Assembly (NCBI GenBank): GCA_021209875.1 | Contig: JAGYVD010000010.1 | Location: forward strand, 3,162,001-3,226,000 | DNA from: Rosellinia necatrix | Lineage: Eukaryota > Ascomycota > Sordariomycetes > Xylariales > Xylariaceae | Direction: 5' to 3' | DNA: 64,000 nucleotides | Part shown: one piece after another, positions 49,871-63,371 of the stretch | How the letters are laid out: every line of letters begins with the position of its first letter | Position numbering within the stretch: the stretch's first letter is position 1 | Made by a program: the position numbers and the translations under genes | Notes under the pieces: model-generated | The model's database searches: none | Told to the model about the DNA's origin: nothing | Seen by the model: only the letters and a program-made list of their open reading frames with translations

Positions 49871-50638
49871 TTTATTTTTTTTTTATTTTTAATTTAAATT
49901 TAATAAATTTATTGCTTAGTTTAAAATATATTTAAAACTAACAATATTTATTAAATAAACTTTATTTTTATTTTTAACTATTAATTTTATTTTAAACTTT
50001 TTAATATTATAGTTTATTATATTTATTAATATAATATATATTTTAAAACAGCATAAAACTTTTAATAAATTATTATTAGCAGCATATAATTTTTAAAATA
50101 TTAAGCTATCTATAATTTAATTTAATATAATTATTAAAAACTTTTATAATATTTTTATAAAAGTTATAATTTTTATTTTTTATTTTAGTTTAGCATTAAG
50201 CTTTTTAGCATTTTTATTTTTTTTAATTTTTTTTTTTTTCTCCGTTCTTTTTTTATTTTTTATTTTATTTTAAAATGTTTTATTCTTCTGTTTTAATTTA
50301 ATATTAAAGCTTTTTAAAAACTTTATTTTTTTTTTATTTTTTCTGCTTATTTTGTTTTAAAATATTTTTATTTAGCAGCTATATTTTTTTTAACTAGTAG
50401 TAATTAATATAATTAAATTAAAATAATATATCTGCTAATAAAAAATATTTATAAAAATTGATTAAAATAGTATTTTTATAATTTTAAATATTTTATTATT
50501 AATAGCTATATTATTTTAATTTATTTATTTTAGTTATTGCTAGCTAAAAAAATATATAACTTTTAGTTTATATATTTAATAATTATAATTTTATTATTTA
50601 ATAATTTTTTATTATTAAAGTTTAAAAAGCTATAAAAT
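49871..50638. other. AT-rich decayed sequence
   Basis: Contains T-rich tracts (50,160-50,350) and no recognisable gene or element end. Confidence 0.4.
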
Positions 50639-51390
50639 AATAAAGCTTTAGTTTAAATATTTAATTATTAAAAGCTTTTTATTTAAACATAAAATAAACT
50701 AATAAAAATATTATTAAAAACATATAGTTTTAATAGCTTTAATATTTTTTATAGCTGCGCGGGATAATAAAGCTTTAAGTTTAAATATTTAGTTATTAAA
50801 AATTTTACTGCTTACATAAATATTGTTAAAAAGCTTATTATTTTAATAAATATTATAAAAAAGTTTATTATTTTAGCAGATATTATTAAAAAACTTATTG
50901 CTTTAGCAGATTTAGTATTTTTTACAGCTATATAAAATAATAAAGCTTTAAATTTAAATGTTTAATTATTAAAAGGTTTACTATTTACGTAAATATTATA
51001 AAAAAGCTTATAACTTAAATAGCTTTTAAAGCTTTAATAACCGCGCAAATAATAAAGCTTTTAGTTTAAATATTTAATTATTAAAAATTTTATTACTTGC
51101 GTAAATATTATAAAAAAGTTTATAGTTTAAATAGCTTTTAAAGCTTTAGTAGCTGCGCAAGTAATAAAGCCTCTAGTTTAAATACCTAATTATTAAAAGC
51201 CTTGCCACTTGCGCAGATATTATAAAAAAGCTTATAGCTTAAACAGCTTTTAAAGTTTTAATAACTGCGTAAATAATAAAGCTTTTAGTTTAAATGCTTA
51301 GTTATAAAAAGCTTTGCTATTTATATAAATATTATTAAAAAGCTTATCGTTTTAACAGCTTTAAAAATAACTATAGCTTTTTAAAAATAG
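50639..51390 (+). repeat. 112-bp minisatellite
   Basis: Units beginning AATAAAGCTTT(T)AGTTTAAAT start at 50,939, 51,051, 51,163 and 51,274 (steps 112, 112, 111), with two diverged relatives at about 50,639 and 50,769. The unit includes AACTGCGCAAATAATAAAG. The third full unit is clearly less mutated (TGCCACTTGCGCAGATA), so mutation load differs from unit to unit. Confidence 0.8.
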
Positions 51391-51714
51391 TTTAGTTAAA
51401 TATTATAAAAAATAATAAAAAGCCGCCAATAAAAATAAAAATAATAAAAAGCGGCTAAAAACTAACTTTAAAAATAACAGATAATATTTATTTAAATAAA
51501 TTATATTAAAATTAATTAAATATTATTTTAATTATATAAAACTAAAAATTTATTTAAAAAGTAATTATTATTTAATAAAATAAAAAACTTGTTGCTAATA
51601 ATAAAAAATTTTATAAAAAGTTTTAATAAAAAATAAAAAGCTTAAAAATTTTAAAAACAGGAAAATTATTTATAAATAAAAATTATTAATATTTGCTAGT
51701 TTTATAATTTAATC

Positions 51715-52030
51715 GTGTTTTTAGTTTAATTTTTTTTTATATCTGTTAATTATATAACTTAGTTATATTTTTCTGCTTGATTTTTTTTTATATTTACTAA
51801 TTATATAACTTAATTATGTTTTTTATTTAAGCCTTATTTTTGCTTATTTTTAAATATTAATAAGTTTTAAATATTATATTTTTTACTAATTATTTTAGGT
51901 TGTTTTTGCTAGCTTAATAAAATATATTATATTTTTGTATTAATTATTTTAAATTGTTTTTGCTAGCTTAATAAAATATATTATAATTTTTTATTAATTA
52001 AATATTAAGTTGTTCCTGCTTGTTAATATT
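51715..52030 (+). repeat. Short 54- to 66-bp repeats before P2
   Basis: TTGTTTTTGCTAGCTTAATAAAATATATTAT recurs about 54 bp apart (near 51,901 and 51,955, with a weaker third copy near 52,013). Before it, a TTAATTATATAACTTARTTAT segment is duplicated near 51,745 and 51,805. The TGCTAG core resembles the 62-bp array of the other P copies, whose place it takes. Confidence 0.55.
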
Positions 52031-52129
52031 TTATAAAGCTGTAATTATTATTATAAATAGTTATAAATAATTATGCAGCATAAGCATATATTAAAAACAA
52101 GCAGTATAAATTATCTGTTGAGCATATAT

Positions 52130-53780
52130 AAACTAATTTATATAAATAAACTGTTTTTATTTTATATTTAATTTTATTTAAATAAATTTTGTTTTTAATA
52201 AATTTTTCTACTAATAATAATATTATATCCAGCTTTTTTTGCTAATAAAAACTTTTTATTTTAAAAGCTAAGCTTGTATTTTTTATATTATTATTTATTT
52301 AATTAACTAATTATATTAAAAGCTTTTAAAATTTTATATATTTTAATTAAATGTTATAACTTTATTTTTTTAATTTAAATATACAGCTATGCTATAAATA
52401 TACAATTTAGTTTTAAGCTTAACTATTTTTATTATTTATTTTAAATAATATTTTTAATTTAATTAGCTATTAATTTAATAATAATAAATTTAATAATTAT
52501 AAATTTATAACGCTATATATTATATTTAGTATATATATAACTAGTAATAATAACAGGCTTTATATATTTTTTATATATAAAAATAAGCATGTAGTATTTT
52601 AATTACTAGCTGCAGCTATTTTTCTTTTAATAATATAAACAATAAAGATTTTATAAATGCTGCAGAAAGCTTGTATTTATTTAATAATAAATATTCTGCT
52701 GATTTTATACTGTTTTAAGCTTTATTAGTTAAAACAGAAACTTTTTTATGTTTAAATAACAGTTCTGCGGTTGCTAGTAGTTAAATATATAACTTCGATA
52801 AAAAAAACGATATTTATAACCCTGATAAAAAAAACAACGCTTGCAACTTTAATAAAAAAAATAATGCTTATAACGCTTATAACGCTTATAACTTAATAAA
52901 AAAAGCAACATTATAACTAATAATTAATATTATTTAAACTTATTATATAACGTTTAAAATATTTTTTTTTATAAATAGCTTTAATAATAATTTTTTACGC
53001 CTGTATATGCTAAAGCTAATTTAATGCAGCTTTAATTAATTAAAATATATAAAAATATATATTACTGCAGTAAAATAACTTTTATTTAAATAATATTTAT
53101 ATTAAATTAATACTTATATATTTATTTTTAAAATTATAAACCTGTTATAAAAATAAATATTTAAACAAGTTTAAATATTTGTTTTTGTTTATATATATTT
53201 TTAAGTTATAAACTAGCTTTAAAATATAAATATTTAAACATATTTATATATTTATTTTTGTTTATATATATTTTTAAGTTATAAACTAGCTTTAAAATAT
53301 AAATATTTAAACATGTTTATATATTTATTTTTGTTTATATATATTTTTAAGTTATAAACTAGCTTTAAAATATAAATACTTAAACATGTTTAAATATTTA
53401 TTTTCTGTTTATATATATTTTTAAGTTATAGACCAGCTTTAAAATATAAATATTTAAACACGTTTAAATATTTGCTTTTTGTTTATATATACTTTTTAAG
53501 TTATAAACCGGCTTTAAAATATAAATATTTAAACACGTTTAAATATTTATTTTCTGTTTATATATATTTTTAGTTTATAAATTAGTTTTAAAATATAAAT
53601 ATTTAAACGTGTTTAAATATTTATTTTATATTTATATATATTTTTAAGTTATAAACTAACTATAGAATATAAATATTTAAACATATTTAAATATTTATTT
53701 TTGTTTATATATACTTTTTTTATAAACCGGCTTTAAAATATAAATATTTAAACATGTTTAAATATTTATTTTTGTTTATA
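52130..53780 (+). mobile_element. P-family repeat, partial copy P2
   Basis: Homologous to P1 27,065-28,490 and to P3, but without the start segment and the 62-bp array. The frame region (about 52,560-52,930) reads NAAESLYLFNNKYSADFILF, then a stop, then about 45 extra residues (KTETFLCLNNSSAVASS) before the N-N-A-Y-N type repeats. It has frameshifts. The insert may be ancestral, and lost from P1 and P3, or an addition here. A nine-unit palindrome array follows. Confidence 0.7.
53155..53770 (+). repeat. Palindrome array, nine units
   Basis: Cores at about 53,155, 53,228, 53,301, 53,374, 53,448, 53,523, 53,597, 53,671 and 53,742, spaced 71-75 bp. This is the longest array in the window. Centres include CATG, CACG, CGTG and CAAG. 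Confidence 0.9.
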
Positions 53781-53789
53781 TATAATATT

Positions 53790-55305
53790 AAATTAAATAA
53801 TAATCCAGCTAAAAATAAATATATATAAAAATTTTTAAAATTTTTTAAGTTTTAAAAGTTTAAAATTAATTATTAATTTTATTAAGATTTAAATACAGCT
53901 ATAACATTTTTTTATAGCTTAAAACATGTTTATTTATTTATTTTATAATGTTTTAACAGATATATTAATTTTTATTTTATTTTAAACTATTTAAAAGCTG
54001 TTTTAAGCTGTTTTAATATATAAATAAACTATATTTATTTTAAAATAAAAATATTAGCTTAAATATAAAACAAAAGTAATAATTAAAGTAATAATTTATA
54101 TAATAGCTAGTATTTATATAATTATTTCTGTTTATATTTTTATTTTTAAATTATATAAAAAATACAATTATTTTTAAACCCGCGGATTTATTAAACTATT
54201 AATAATAATAATATTAGTATTATTTTAATTAATTCTAGCTTTTTTAACTTTTATTATTATTCTAACTATAATATTAATTTTAACCGAGTTTTTAGCTGTT
54301 TCTGTGTTAATTAATATTTTTAAGCTGTTTTAAAATAGTTTTACTATATTTTATAACCGCGATAACATTTTATTTTATAATCTTAATATTATAATTATAT
54401 AAATAAACTATATAAATCTGCTGTTTTATACGTTAATTAATTTATAGCATTTTAATTTATTATTTATATAATCGCGCTGCTTTATATAAAATCCTATATT
54501 TTTTCAGAAGTTATGCTAGTTTATAAATATACGTTTTTCTGCTTATTTTTTATAATTAATAAAGTATTTTTAAACAGCCCAAACTTTAATAACTAAACTG
54601 CTATTTTATTTATAGTTAATAAAACTTATGTTTTTTAATTTTAAAACTTTTATAATTTATTAAATAGCTTAGTATTAACTAACTAAAATACCAAATATTA
54701 AAGTTAACTAGTTTTTTTAACAATTTATTTATTATTAAAAGTTTTACGGTTTAAAATACTGCTACAAATAACTTGTATATAATAAAAGCTTGGAAATATA
54801 TATAGGCTAGGCTTTATAAACTTAATAAATTATTTAAATATTATAGTTGTAGCGGTTTTATATTAATTTATTAATAAAAACTATTAAATTAACAGCTAAA
54901 TAATTTTTTTAATAAGCAGGGAACTTTTATAGCTTAGCTAGTAAATTTATACCGCAAAATAAAAAAATAAAATAAAAAACTAGTTAAATAGTTAATATAG
55001 TTTTTAAATGTTTTTTAGTTTTAAATATAGAATTTTATAATAATAAAATAATAAGATTTTTATAAAATATTTTAAAAAATTGTTATAAATATAAAAAAAA
55101 TATATTTATTAAAAATTATTAATATATAAATCAAAATATTAAAATATTAAAATATTAAAGATTAAATTGTTTTATTAAATATAATAGCTATAATAATAAT
55201 GATTAAAAGAAAATTTAATAATGTTTAAATATAAAAAAAATTAAAATTAAATAATAAAGTTTTAAAAAGCTTAAATAAATTTATATTATTAATAAAATAT
55301 TATAT
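53790..55305. other. AT-rich decayed sequence
   Basis: No recognisable gene, element end or tandem repeat. Confidence 0.4.
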
Positions 55306-55306
55306 A

Positions 55307-55390
55307 TAATATAAATAAAATAAATAAAATAAATAAAATAAATAAAATAAATAAAATAAATAAAATAAATAAAATAAATAAAAGAAATGA

Positions 55391-55428
<38 letters not shown>

Positions 55429-55830
55429 TAAATAAAATAAATAAAATAAATAAAATAAATAAAATAAATAAAATAAATAAAATAAATAAAATAAATAAAA
55501 TAAATAAAATAAATAAAATAAATAAAATAAATAAAATAAATAAAATAAATAAAATAAATAAAATAAATAAAATAAATAAAATAAATAAAATAAATAAAAT
55601 AAATAAAATAAATAAAATAAATAAAATAAATAAAATAAATAAAATAAATAAAATAAATAAAATAAATAAAATAAATAAAATAAATAAAATAAATAAAATA
55701 AATAAAATAAATAAAATAAATAAAATAAATAAAATAAATAAAATAAATAAAATAAATAAAATAAATAAAATAAATAAAATAAATAAAATAAATTAAATAA
55801 ATGCTATGAATAAAATAAATAAAATTTAAT
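55307..55830 (+). repeat. 9-bp minisatellite TAAATAAAA
   Basis: More than 50 nearly perfect tandem copies of TAAATAAAA. One internal block (about 55,380-55,430) has G in place of T at the same position (GAAATAAAA), suggesting expansion of a single variant. Such uniformity means recent growth compared with the decayed surroundings. Confidence 0.92.
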
Positions 55831-58800
55831 AAATTTAAGATTTAATTTTATTTAAATTATTTAATCGAGGTGTGGATTAATTTATAAAAGATTTATTAAT
55901 TATTAAAATTATAATAATATTTAAAAATATTTAATATAAATAATTAAATTTATTAACAAGTTTTTATTTAATATAAAAGCTATAAGTATTTATATATATT
56001 AATTATATAATAAAAATAATTTTAAAAGTTATTTTTGTTTTAAACATATAATATTTACAAATATAATATTAAAACTATATTTTATATATATATATTTTAT
56101 GTTTAAAAAGTTTTAAAATAAAAATTTTAGTTTAATTATTAAATTATTTAATATTATTATTATATATTTTTAAATTAATTAATTTATTAATTAATTTATT
56201 ATTTTATCTCTTAATTATTTTTAAATTTTTATTTAAATTAGTTTTTTTAAACATTTTTAATAAATTAATTAATTTATATTTTAAAAATATATATTTTGTT
56301 AATATAATTAATTTATTTATATATAATAATAAATAAAAATAAAATTATATAATATAGTTTTTTTTAAAGCTATAAATAATTTTTTTAATTATATTAATAT
56401 ATTTAAAAAATTTTTTTTAAATATATATTTTTAATTATATTATTATTTTATATTTTAATTAAGCTTAGTAATTTTTTATTAATGTTTAAATATAATTAAT
56501 AATTTATTAGCATCTTAAATATAAGTTAATATTTAGTTTTTATTTTTAATGTTTTTTTTTTTTTTTCAATTTAAATATAAAAACTATATATAATTTTTTA
56601 TTTATATATTTTTATTAAATTTTAATATATTAATTTAAAACATAATTTTTTTTTATTATTTTAAAATATATTTTTTAAATAAATTTTTATTTATATTTAT
56701 TAAACTTATAATTTTAAAATTTTATTATAATTATAATAATTTATAAATATTATTATAATTTATTATATATTATATTTATTAATTATATTATTTTTATTTA
56801 GAAATTATTAATATAATTTATTTATTAATATATATTTAAATTATTAATAATTATTATAAATAATTATTAAAACTATTTTATTATTATTAAGTTTATATTT
56901 ATATTATTATTACTACTGCTGCTACTGCTGCTGCTGTTATCTTTATTAATACTGTTATTTTTACTGTTATTATTATTATTTTTACTGCTGTTATTATTAT
57001 TAACGTTATTTTGTTATTTTAATTGTTTATATTATTATAAATAATATTTTTAATATTTCTTTTATTTATTTATAATTTCTTTAAATATAATATTTAAAAT
57101 TAAAAAATATATTAATTTATTTTAATAACGTTTTTTTTCAATTTATTTTTATTAAGCTTATTTAATTTAAATTTATATTTAAATATTAAAAATATATTAT
57201 TTTAAATTTTTGAAACTTTATTATAATTAATATTATTAAACTATTATTATTAAATTTTATATAATTATATATATGGTTTTTATTTTTATTTTTAATTTAA
57301 AATATTATATAATAAATAATATTATTATTATTAATATTAATATTATTTTTATTTTATTTATTTATATTTAAAACTAATAAATATTATTTCAAAAATATTT
57401 TATTTAAGCTATATTAGTTTTATATTTATTAATTAATTAAATAAATTATATTATAAAGCTATTAAATATAATAATTAATATTAATATTATATTTTTAAAT
57501 ATAAATATATTTTTAGTTTATATTTTATTTTATATATTTTAATCGATTAATTAATATATAATTAATAATATAAAATTAGCTTTTATATATTTAATTAATA
57601 ATTAAATATTTTTTATATTTTTACTTTATTTTTAATATTATTATAAATAATTATTATAAGTTTTATTAATTAATTATTAATTTAAAATAAATTATATTAA
57701 ATTTTAAAATTTTGCTGCGTTAAATTTTAATATTTTAATAAAAAATAAAATATTATAGTTTTAAAACGTTTATTTTTATAAATTTTTATATTTTTATATA
57801 TTTTAGCTATTTTTAATATTTATATTGTTATAGCTAGTTATTTTTTATTTATTATTTCTTTTATATTTTTATTTTTATTTTATTATAGTTTTTTATTTAT
57901 TTTTATTATATAATTTATATTTTTAAACGCTGTTTAAAAATTTATTATAATTTAATTTTAAAACGATTTTTAATATATTTAAAAATCTAATAATTTAAAA
58001 ATCTTAACAAAATTATAAATAAAAAAACGCTTTTTAAAAGTCGTATAAAACTAAAAAGTTTTTAAATATTTTTATTTTTTAATTTTTTAATTAATTATTA
58101 AAAGTTTAAACTAATAATTTATTAATTTTTTATATTATAATATAAATTATTTAAATTAAATAAAGCTTTAAAATATTTAAACTATATTTATATAAAGTTT
58201 TTATAAAACTATTTGCTAGCATTTAATTAATAAAAAATATTTTATTATAAATAAGTTTTTTAATATTTTTATTTAAACTATATATTTTATATATTTATAT
58301 ATTTAAATTTTATAATAATTTTTATATTTATTCATTATTAAATAAATTATTTAAATATTATTTAAATAAATTATTTATATTTTTTAAGTTCAAAAGAAAA
58401 TTTTTAAAAACTGTTTTAAAACTATTATTTTTTAGCTATACAGCTTAAAATAATAACTTTAATTTTATTATAACAGTTAAAATTATATTTTTAAATAGAA
58501 ATATAATATATTTATATAAAAATCGCTTAGTTTTAATATTATTTATAAATAACATGTTTTTATAATTAATAAAGCTTAAGCTGTTAAATTTTTATTTTTA
58601 TATATAATTTTAAAAATTTTATATAATATAAATAATAAATTATTTAATTAGCGGCTTTTATATAATTTAAATTTAAATTTATAAAATATTTTAATAATAA
58701 TATAGCTATAAACATTATATCTAATTATAATATAATTATTAGATAAAATATTAAATTGATTTTTTTAATATATTTTAATTTTTTTTTAAAGCTTATTTTA

Positions 58801-61476
58801 TATATTTTAACAGCTTTTTATTTAAAAATAATATTTTAAAATTTAAACGTTATTAATCAATTTAAATTAAACTACGATTTTTTAATATATTAATTATATA
58901 TTAATATAATCGTTTTTTATATAGTTATAAATTATTTTAATTTTTAAAATTAAATAATATTTTTTATTTTTAACCTTATAAGCTTTTTAATTTTATTAAT
59001 AATTTTTTAGCTAATTTTTATTATTTTTTATATATAACTAAAAATTGTTTATATAAAATAAAATAAATATTTTATAATTTAAAATATAAAATAAACATAG
59101 TTTTTATTAAATATAATTAGCTTTAAACGTTTTAAAATATTTAAAAAATTTTATATTATAATAATAAAAGTTTTATAGCTTATATAAAGTTTTATTTAAA
59201 AATATAGTTTTTTTGCTATTTAAAACTGTTTAATATTAAATATATAATAAAAGTTTGCTATTTTTAAAATATTTAAAAATATTAATATTATATTAAACTA
59301 TTTAATATTTAAATTAAAATATATATTAATTATTATTATTATTTAAAATAAATTTGTTATAAATATTACAGCATATATTAATTAAAATATATTTATTATT
59401 TATAAATTTTTTATATAACTAGCTTTATTTTATAAACTTTTAAAAAAAATTTTATTAAATTTATATATAAATATTTATTTAAATAATAATAATTTATTTT
59501 TATTTTTTATTAAAATTACTTTTATAATTTTTTTTTTATATAATAAATATTTTTTATATATTTTTTTAAAAAATTGTTTTAAAAATTGTTTTTAAACTTT
59601 TTAGTTTATAAAAGTTTTTAATAAAATTATTTTAATATATTTAATTTTTAAACTAATTTTTAAACAATTAGTTTTATATTATTATATTATAGCTGTAAAT
59701 ATTATATATAATATTTTATATTTATAATTTTAAAATATAAAGCTTTTATTTATTTTAAAAAAATATTTTATAAAAATATTTTATATATAATCTTTAATAA
59801 ATTATTTTTAGTTTTATATATATTATTATAATAAATATTAAATTTTTATATTATTTTTAGCTTTTATTTAATTTTTATATTTAATTTTATAGTTTAATTT
59901 ATTTATAAATAAAAATATTTTATATATATATTTATATTTTATTTAAGTTTTTTTAACTTTTATTATTTATTTAACTTGTTAAAATTAATTTTCTGCTAGT
60001 TTATTTAATAATTAACGTTTTTATTATTATAAAATTTATAACGTTTTTAAAACATTATAAATAATTATTTTTTATATATTATAATAGTTTTATTTTTAAA
60101 GCTTTTTATTAAAATTATTTTTAGCTTTAAAATTATCTTTAAAATAATAAATTTTATTATTATATTTAAAAACTAGTTTTTAGCTTAAAATCTGTTTTGC
60201 TAATATATTTATTTTTAATTTATATTTATTAGTTTAACTAATTAAACTATAAATAAAAATATTTAGAATATTTTTTATATTTTAAAATTATATATAATAT
60301 ATTTTTAAACTTTTATTTATTATTTATTTTATACAGCTGTTTATTTATTAAATTTAAAACTTTTAGTTTTTTACTGCTGCTTATTTAATTTTAATAGCTA
60401 GTTTTTCTACTTTTTAAAATAAAAGAGTTTTTATTAAATTTAATATTTTTAATAATAATTATTTTTATAATTAAAAACTTATATATAATATAACTTAATT
60501 ATTTTATATTTAATTAAATATTTAATATAAGCTTAAAATTTAATTTTATATATTTGCTGCTTTTTAACAGCAAGTTTCTTTTTATTAAATATATATAATA
60601 TTTATATATATATATTTTGTTTTAATTTAATTATAAATTATTTATTAATGTTTTTATTTAAGCTAAATTATATTATCGATAATATTACGTTAATTAACGT
60701 TTAAATATATAATAAAAATATAAAAGTTTTAAGCTTTAAAAAGCTTTTATTATATAATTAAACCGTTATTTAAACTATTTTTAACTATAGTTTTAATAAT
60801 AAGCTAGTTTTATTTAATAATTTCTTTATTTTATTAATTATTTTTTGCTAGCTTGTTTAATATTTTTAACAAGCTTTTTAATATAAAATAAAAAAACTTA
60901 TTATTAATTTTTATTTTTAATTAAAGCTTATATTAAGTTTTATTTTTATAAACTATTATAAAAATATTTAAATCGCTTTTAATAATATAAACTATAAACT
61001 TATAACGTTTTTTATTTAATATATAAATTATTTAATTTTTAAAAAACTTATATAATAGTTTTATTTATTAAAAATATATATAAATTAATTTAATATATTT
61101 ATTTTTAATTATTAAAGTTTAGTTCGATTTATTATATTTTATTAAATAATTAAACAGATTTTAATACAGCTTTTAAAAAATTAAACAGCTTTTTATTTAA
61201 AAATCGCTTAAATATTTATTATATTATATATATAATAACATATATTTTATATTTAATATATAAAATTTAATTAATTTATATATTTTTAACTATATATATT
61301 AATGTTTATAAAGCATAGCTTTTTAAATATTTTAATTATAAATATTAAAAAGCTTTAAAATTTCTTTTTAGCTTAAAAAATTTTTGAAATAGCTTATAAA
61401 CTAAAATATATTAAAATTAATTAAATATAATTAATTTAGCAACACTTTTTAAAATTATTTATAATATTTTGCTTAT
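55831..61476. other. AT-rich decayed sequence, lowest GC in the window
   Basis: Almost pure A/T for 5.6 kb. A triplet microsatellite (ACTGCTGCT type, about 56,905-57,000) is the only clear repeat; a similar CTG-rich triplet run lies near 16,575. No element ends or coding remnant could be recognised. Confidence 0.45.
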
Positions 61477-61587
61477 ATTGCTCTTTGCTTGCGGGTTAGG
61501 GTTGCTACTGCTGTTAGCTGTTAACTTAGCTAAAATTTTGCTGATTTTCTGCCATACAAAAAAGCACAGCTAATTAAAAGCCTAAGT

Positions 61588-62047
61588 TGCGTGTTGTTAT
61601 TTCTGCTAGTTATAAGCCCTGTATAGCTGCACTTAATAAAAACGGCCGGTTATGTGTTGCTATTTTTGCTAGTTATAGGCCCGCAGCGATGCACTTAATA
61701 AAAACAGCAGGTTGTGTGTCGCTATTTTTGCCAGTCACAGGCCTGCAGTAATGCATTTAATAAAAACAGCAGGTTGCGTGTTGCTATTTCTGCTAGTTAT
61801 AGGCCTGCAGCGATGCATTTAATAAAAACAGCAGGTTGTATGTTGCTATTTTTACTAGTTATAAACCTATATTTACGCATTTAATAAAAACAGCAGGTTG
61901 TATGTTGCTATTTCTGCTAGTTATTACTTTTGCTAGCGTGTATTTAATTAAAACAGTAGGTTACGTGTTGCTATTTCTGCTAGTTATAAACTTATATTTA
62001 TGCATTTAATAAAAACAGCAGGTTATATGTTGCTATTTTTGCTAGGT
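61588..62047 (+). repeat. 62-bp tandem array in P3
   Basis: AATAAAAAC-type starts at 61,635, 61,697, 61,759, 61,821, 61,883, 61,946 and 62,008. The units are less mutated than in P1 and show GTTGCTATTTCTGCTAGTTA and GGCCTGCAGCGATGCATTT. Confidence 0.88.
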
Positions 62048-62056
62048 TAAAAAAAC

Positions 62057-62160
62057 AAATATTTAAGCATTTTTAAATATTTGCTTTCTGCTTATATATA
62101 CCGACTCTTTTATTAACCAGGTTTAAAAAGCAAATATTTAAACATGTCTAAGTATTAATA
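62057..62160 (+). repeat. Two palindrome units upstream of the P3 frame
   Basis: Cores at 62,057 and 62,132 (75 bp apart). The halves are slightly diverged, and the second runs into TATTAATATAAATTATTTAT, shared with P1 at about 27,056. Confidence 0.75.
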
Positions 62161-62819
62161 TAAATTATTTATTTAGCACGCATAAACTAACTTATATAAA
62201 CAGACTGTTTTATTTTATATTTAACTATATATAAATAGACTTTTTATTTAGCAAATTTTTTTTATTAATATTAATATTATACTTGTTTTTTTTCTGCTAG
62301 CTTAATTAGCTTGTTTTATGTTTTATTTACGTTATTAGTTTAATAATACTTTTAAGTAATATTTAGCGTAGCTAAAAAAAACAGAAAAAAGCTTGTTAGC
62401 AGAAATTAGCCAACTTTTAATAAAAACTTTTTTATTTTAAAAGCTAAGCTTATATTTTTTTTATATTATTATTTATTTAATTAATTAAACAAACTAAAAG
62501 CTTTTTAAAATTTTATATATTTTAATTAAATATTTTAACTTTATTTTTTTTTAATTTAAATATACAGCTATACTATAAATATACGACTTAATTTTAAGCT
62601 TAACTATTTTTATTATTTATTTTAAATAATACTTTTAGTTTAATTATACAACTTATTAGTTTTTAGATTAATAAATAAAATAGCTATTAATTTAATAGTT
62701 ATAAATTTAATAGTTATAAACTTGTAACGTTATATATTATATTTAGCGTATATATAGCCGGTAATAATAATAAGCTTTATATATTTTTTATATGTAAAAA
62801 TAAACACGCGGTACTTTAG

Positions 62820-63143
62820 CTACTAGCTATAGCTGCTTTTTTTTCTAATAGCACAGGCAATAAATATTTTGTAAATGCTGCGGGCGGCCTATATTTATTT
62901 AATAACAAATATTCTGCCGATCTTATACTGCTTTAAGCTTTATTTCCCGACGAAAAAAGCAACGCTTATAATTTTAATAAAAAAAGCAACGCTTATAACT
63001 CTGATAAAAAAAACAACGCTTATAACCCCGACAAAAAAAACAACACTTATAACTTTAATAAAAAAAATAACGCTTATAACTCTGACAAAAAAAACAACGC
63101 TTATAATTTTAACAAAAAAAATAATATTAAAACTAATAATTAG
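62820..63143 (+). pseudogene. P3 reading-frame remnant with 9-residue repeats
   Basis: The frame after TAG at 62,817 reads NSTGNKYFVNAAGGLYLFNN, KYSADLILL, then a TAA (62,934) where P1 has CAG (Gln), then ALFPDEKSNAYN and about six 9-residue repeats. It ends IKTNN and TAG at 63,141. The single stop is a C to T change of Gln, as RIP makes. Protein-level match to P1 and P2 supports true coding origin; the function is unknown. Confidence 0.65.
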
Positions 63144-63371
63144 CGCTACTTAAACTTGTTATATAGCGTTAAAAATACTTTTTTTTATAAATAGCTTAAG
63201 TAGCGATTTTTTACGCTTATATATGCTAAAATTAATTTAATACAGCTTTAATTAACTAATATATATTAGAATATATATTATTGCAATAAATTAACTTTTA
63301 TTTAAATAATACTTATATTAAAATAATCTTTATATATTTATTTTTAAAATTATAAACCGGCTTTAAAAAAC

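Noticed and set aside
62875..63153. 92-residue open frame with KKTTLITLI repeats
   Set aside because: It is the +1 shadow of the N-N-A-Y-N frame; only the latter agrees in protein sequence upstream of the repeats among P copies.
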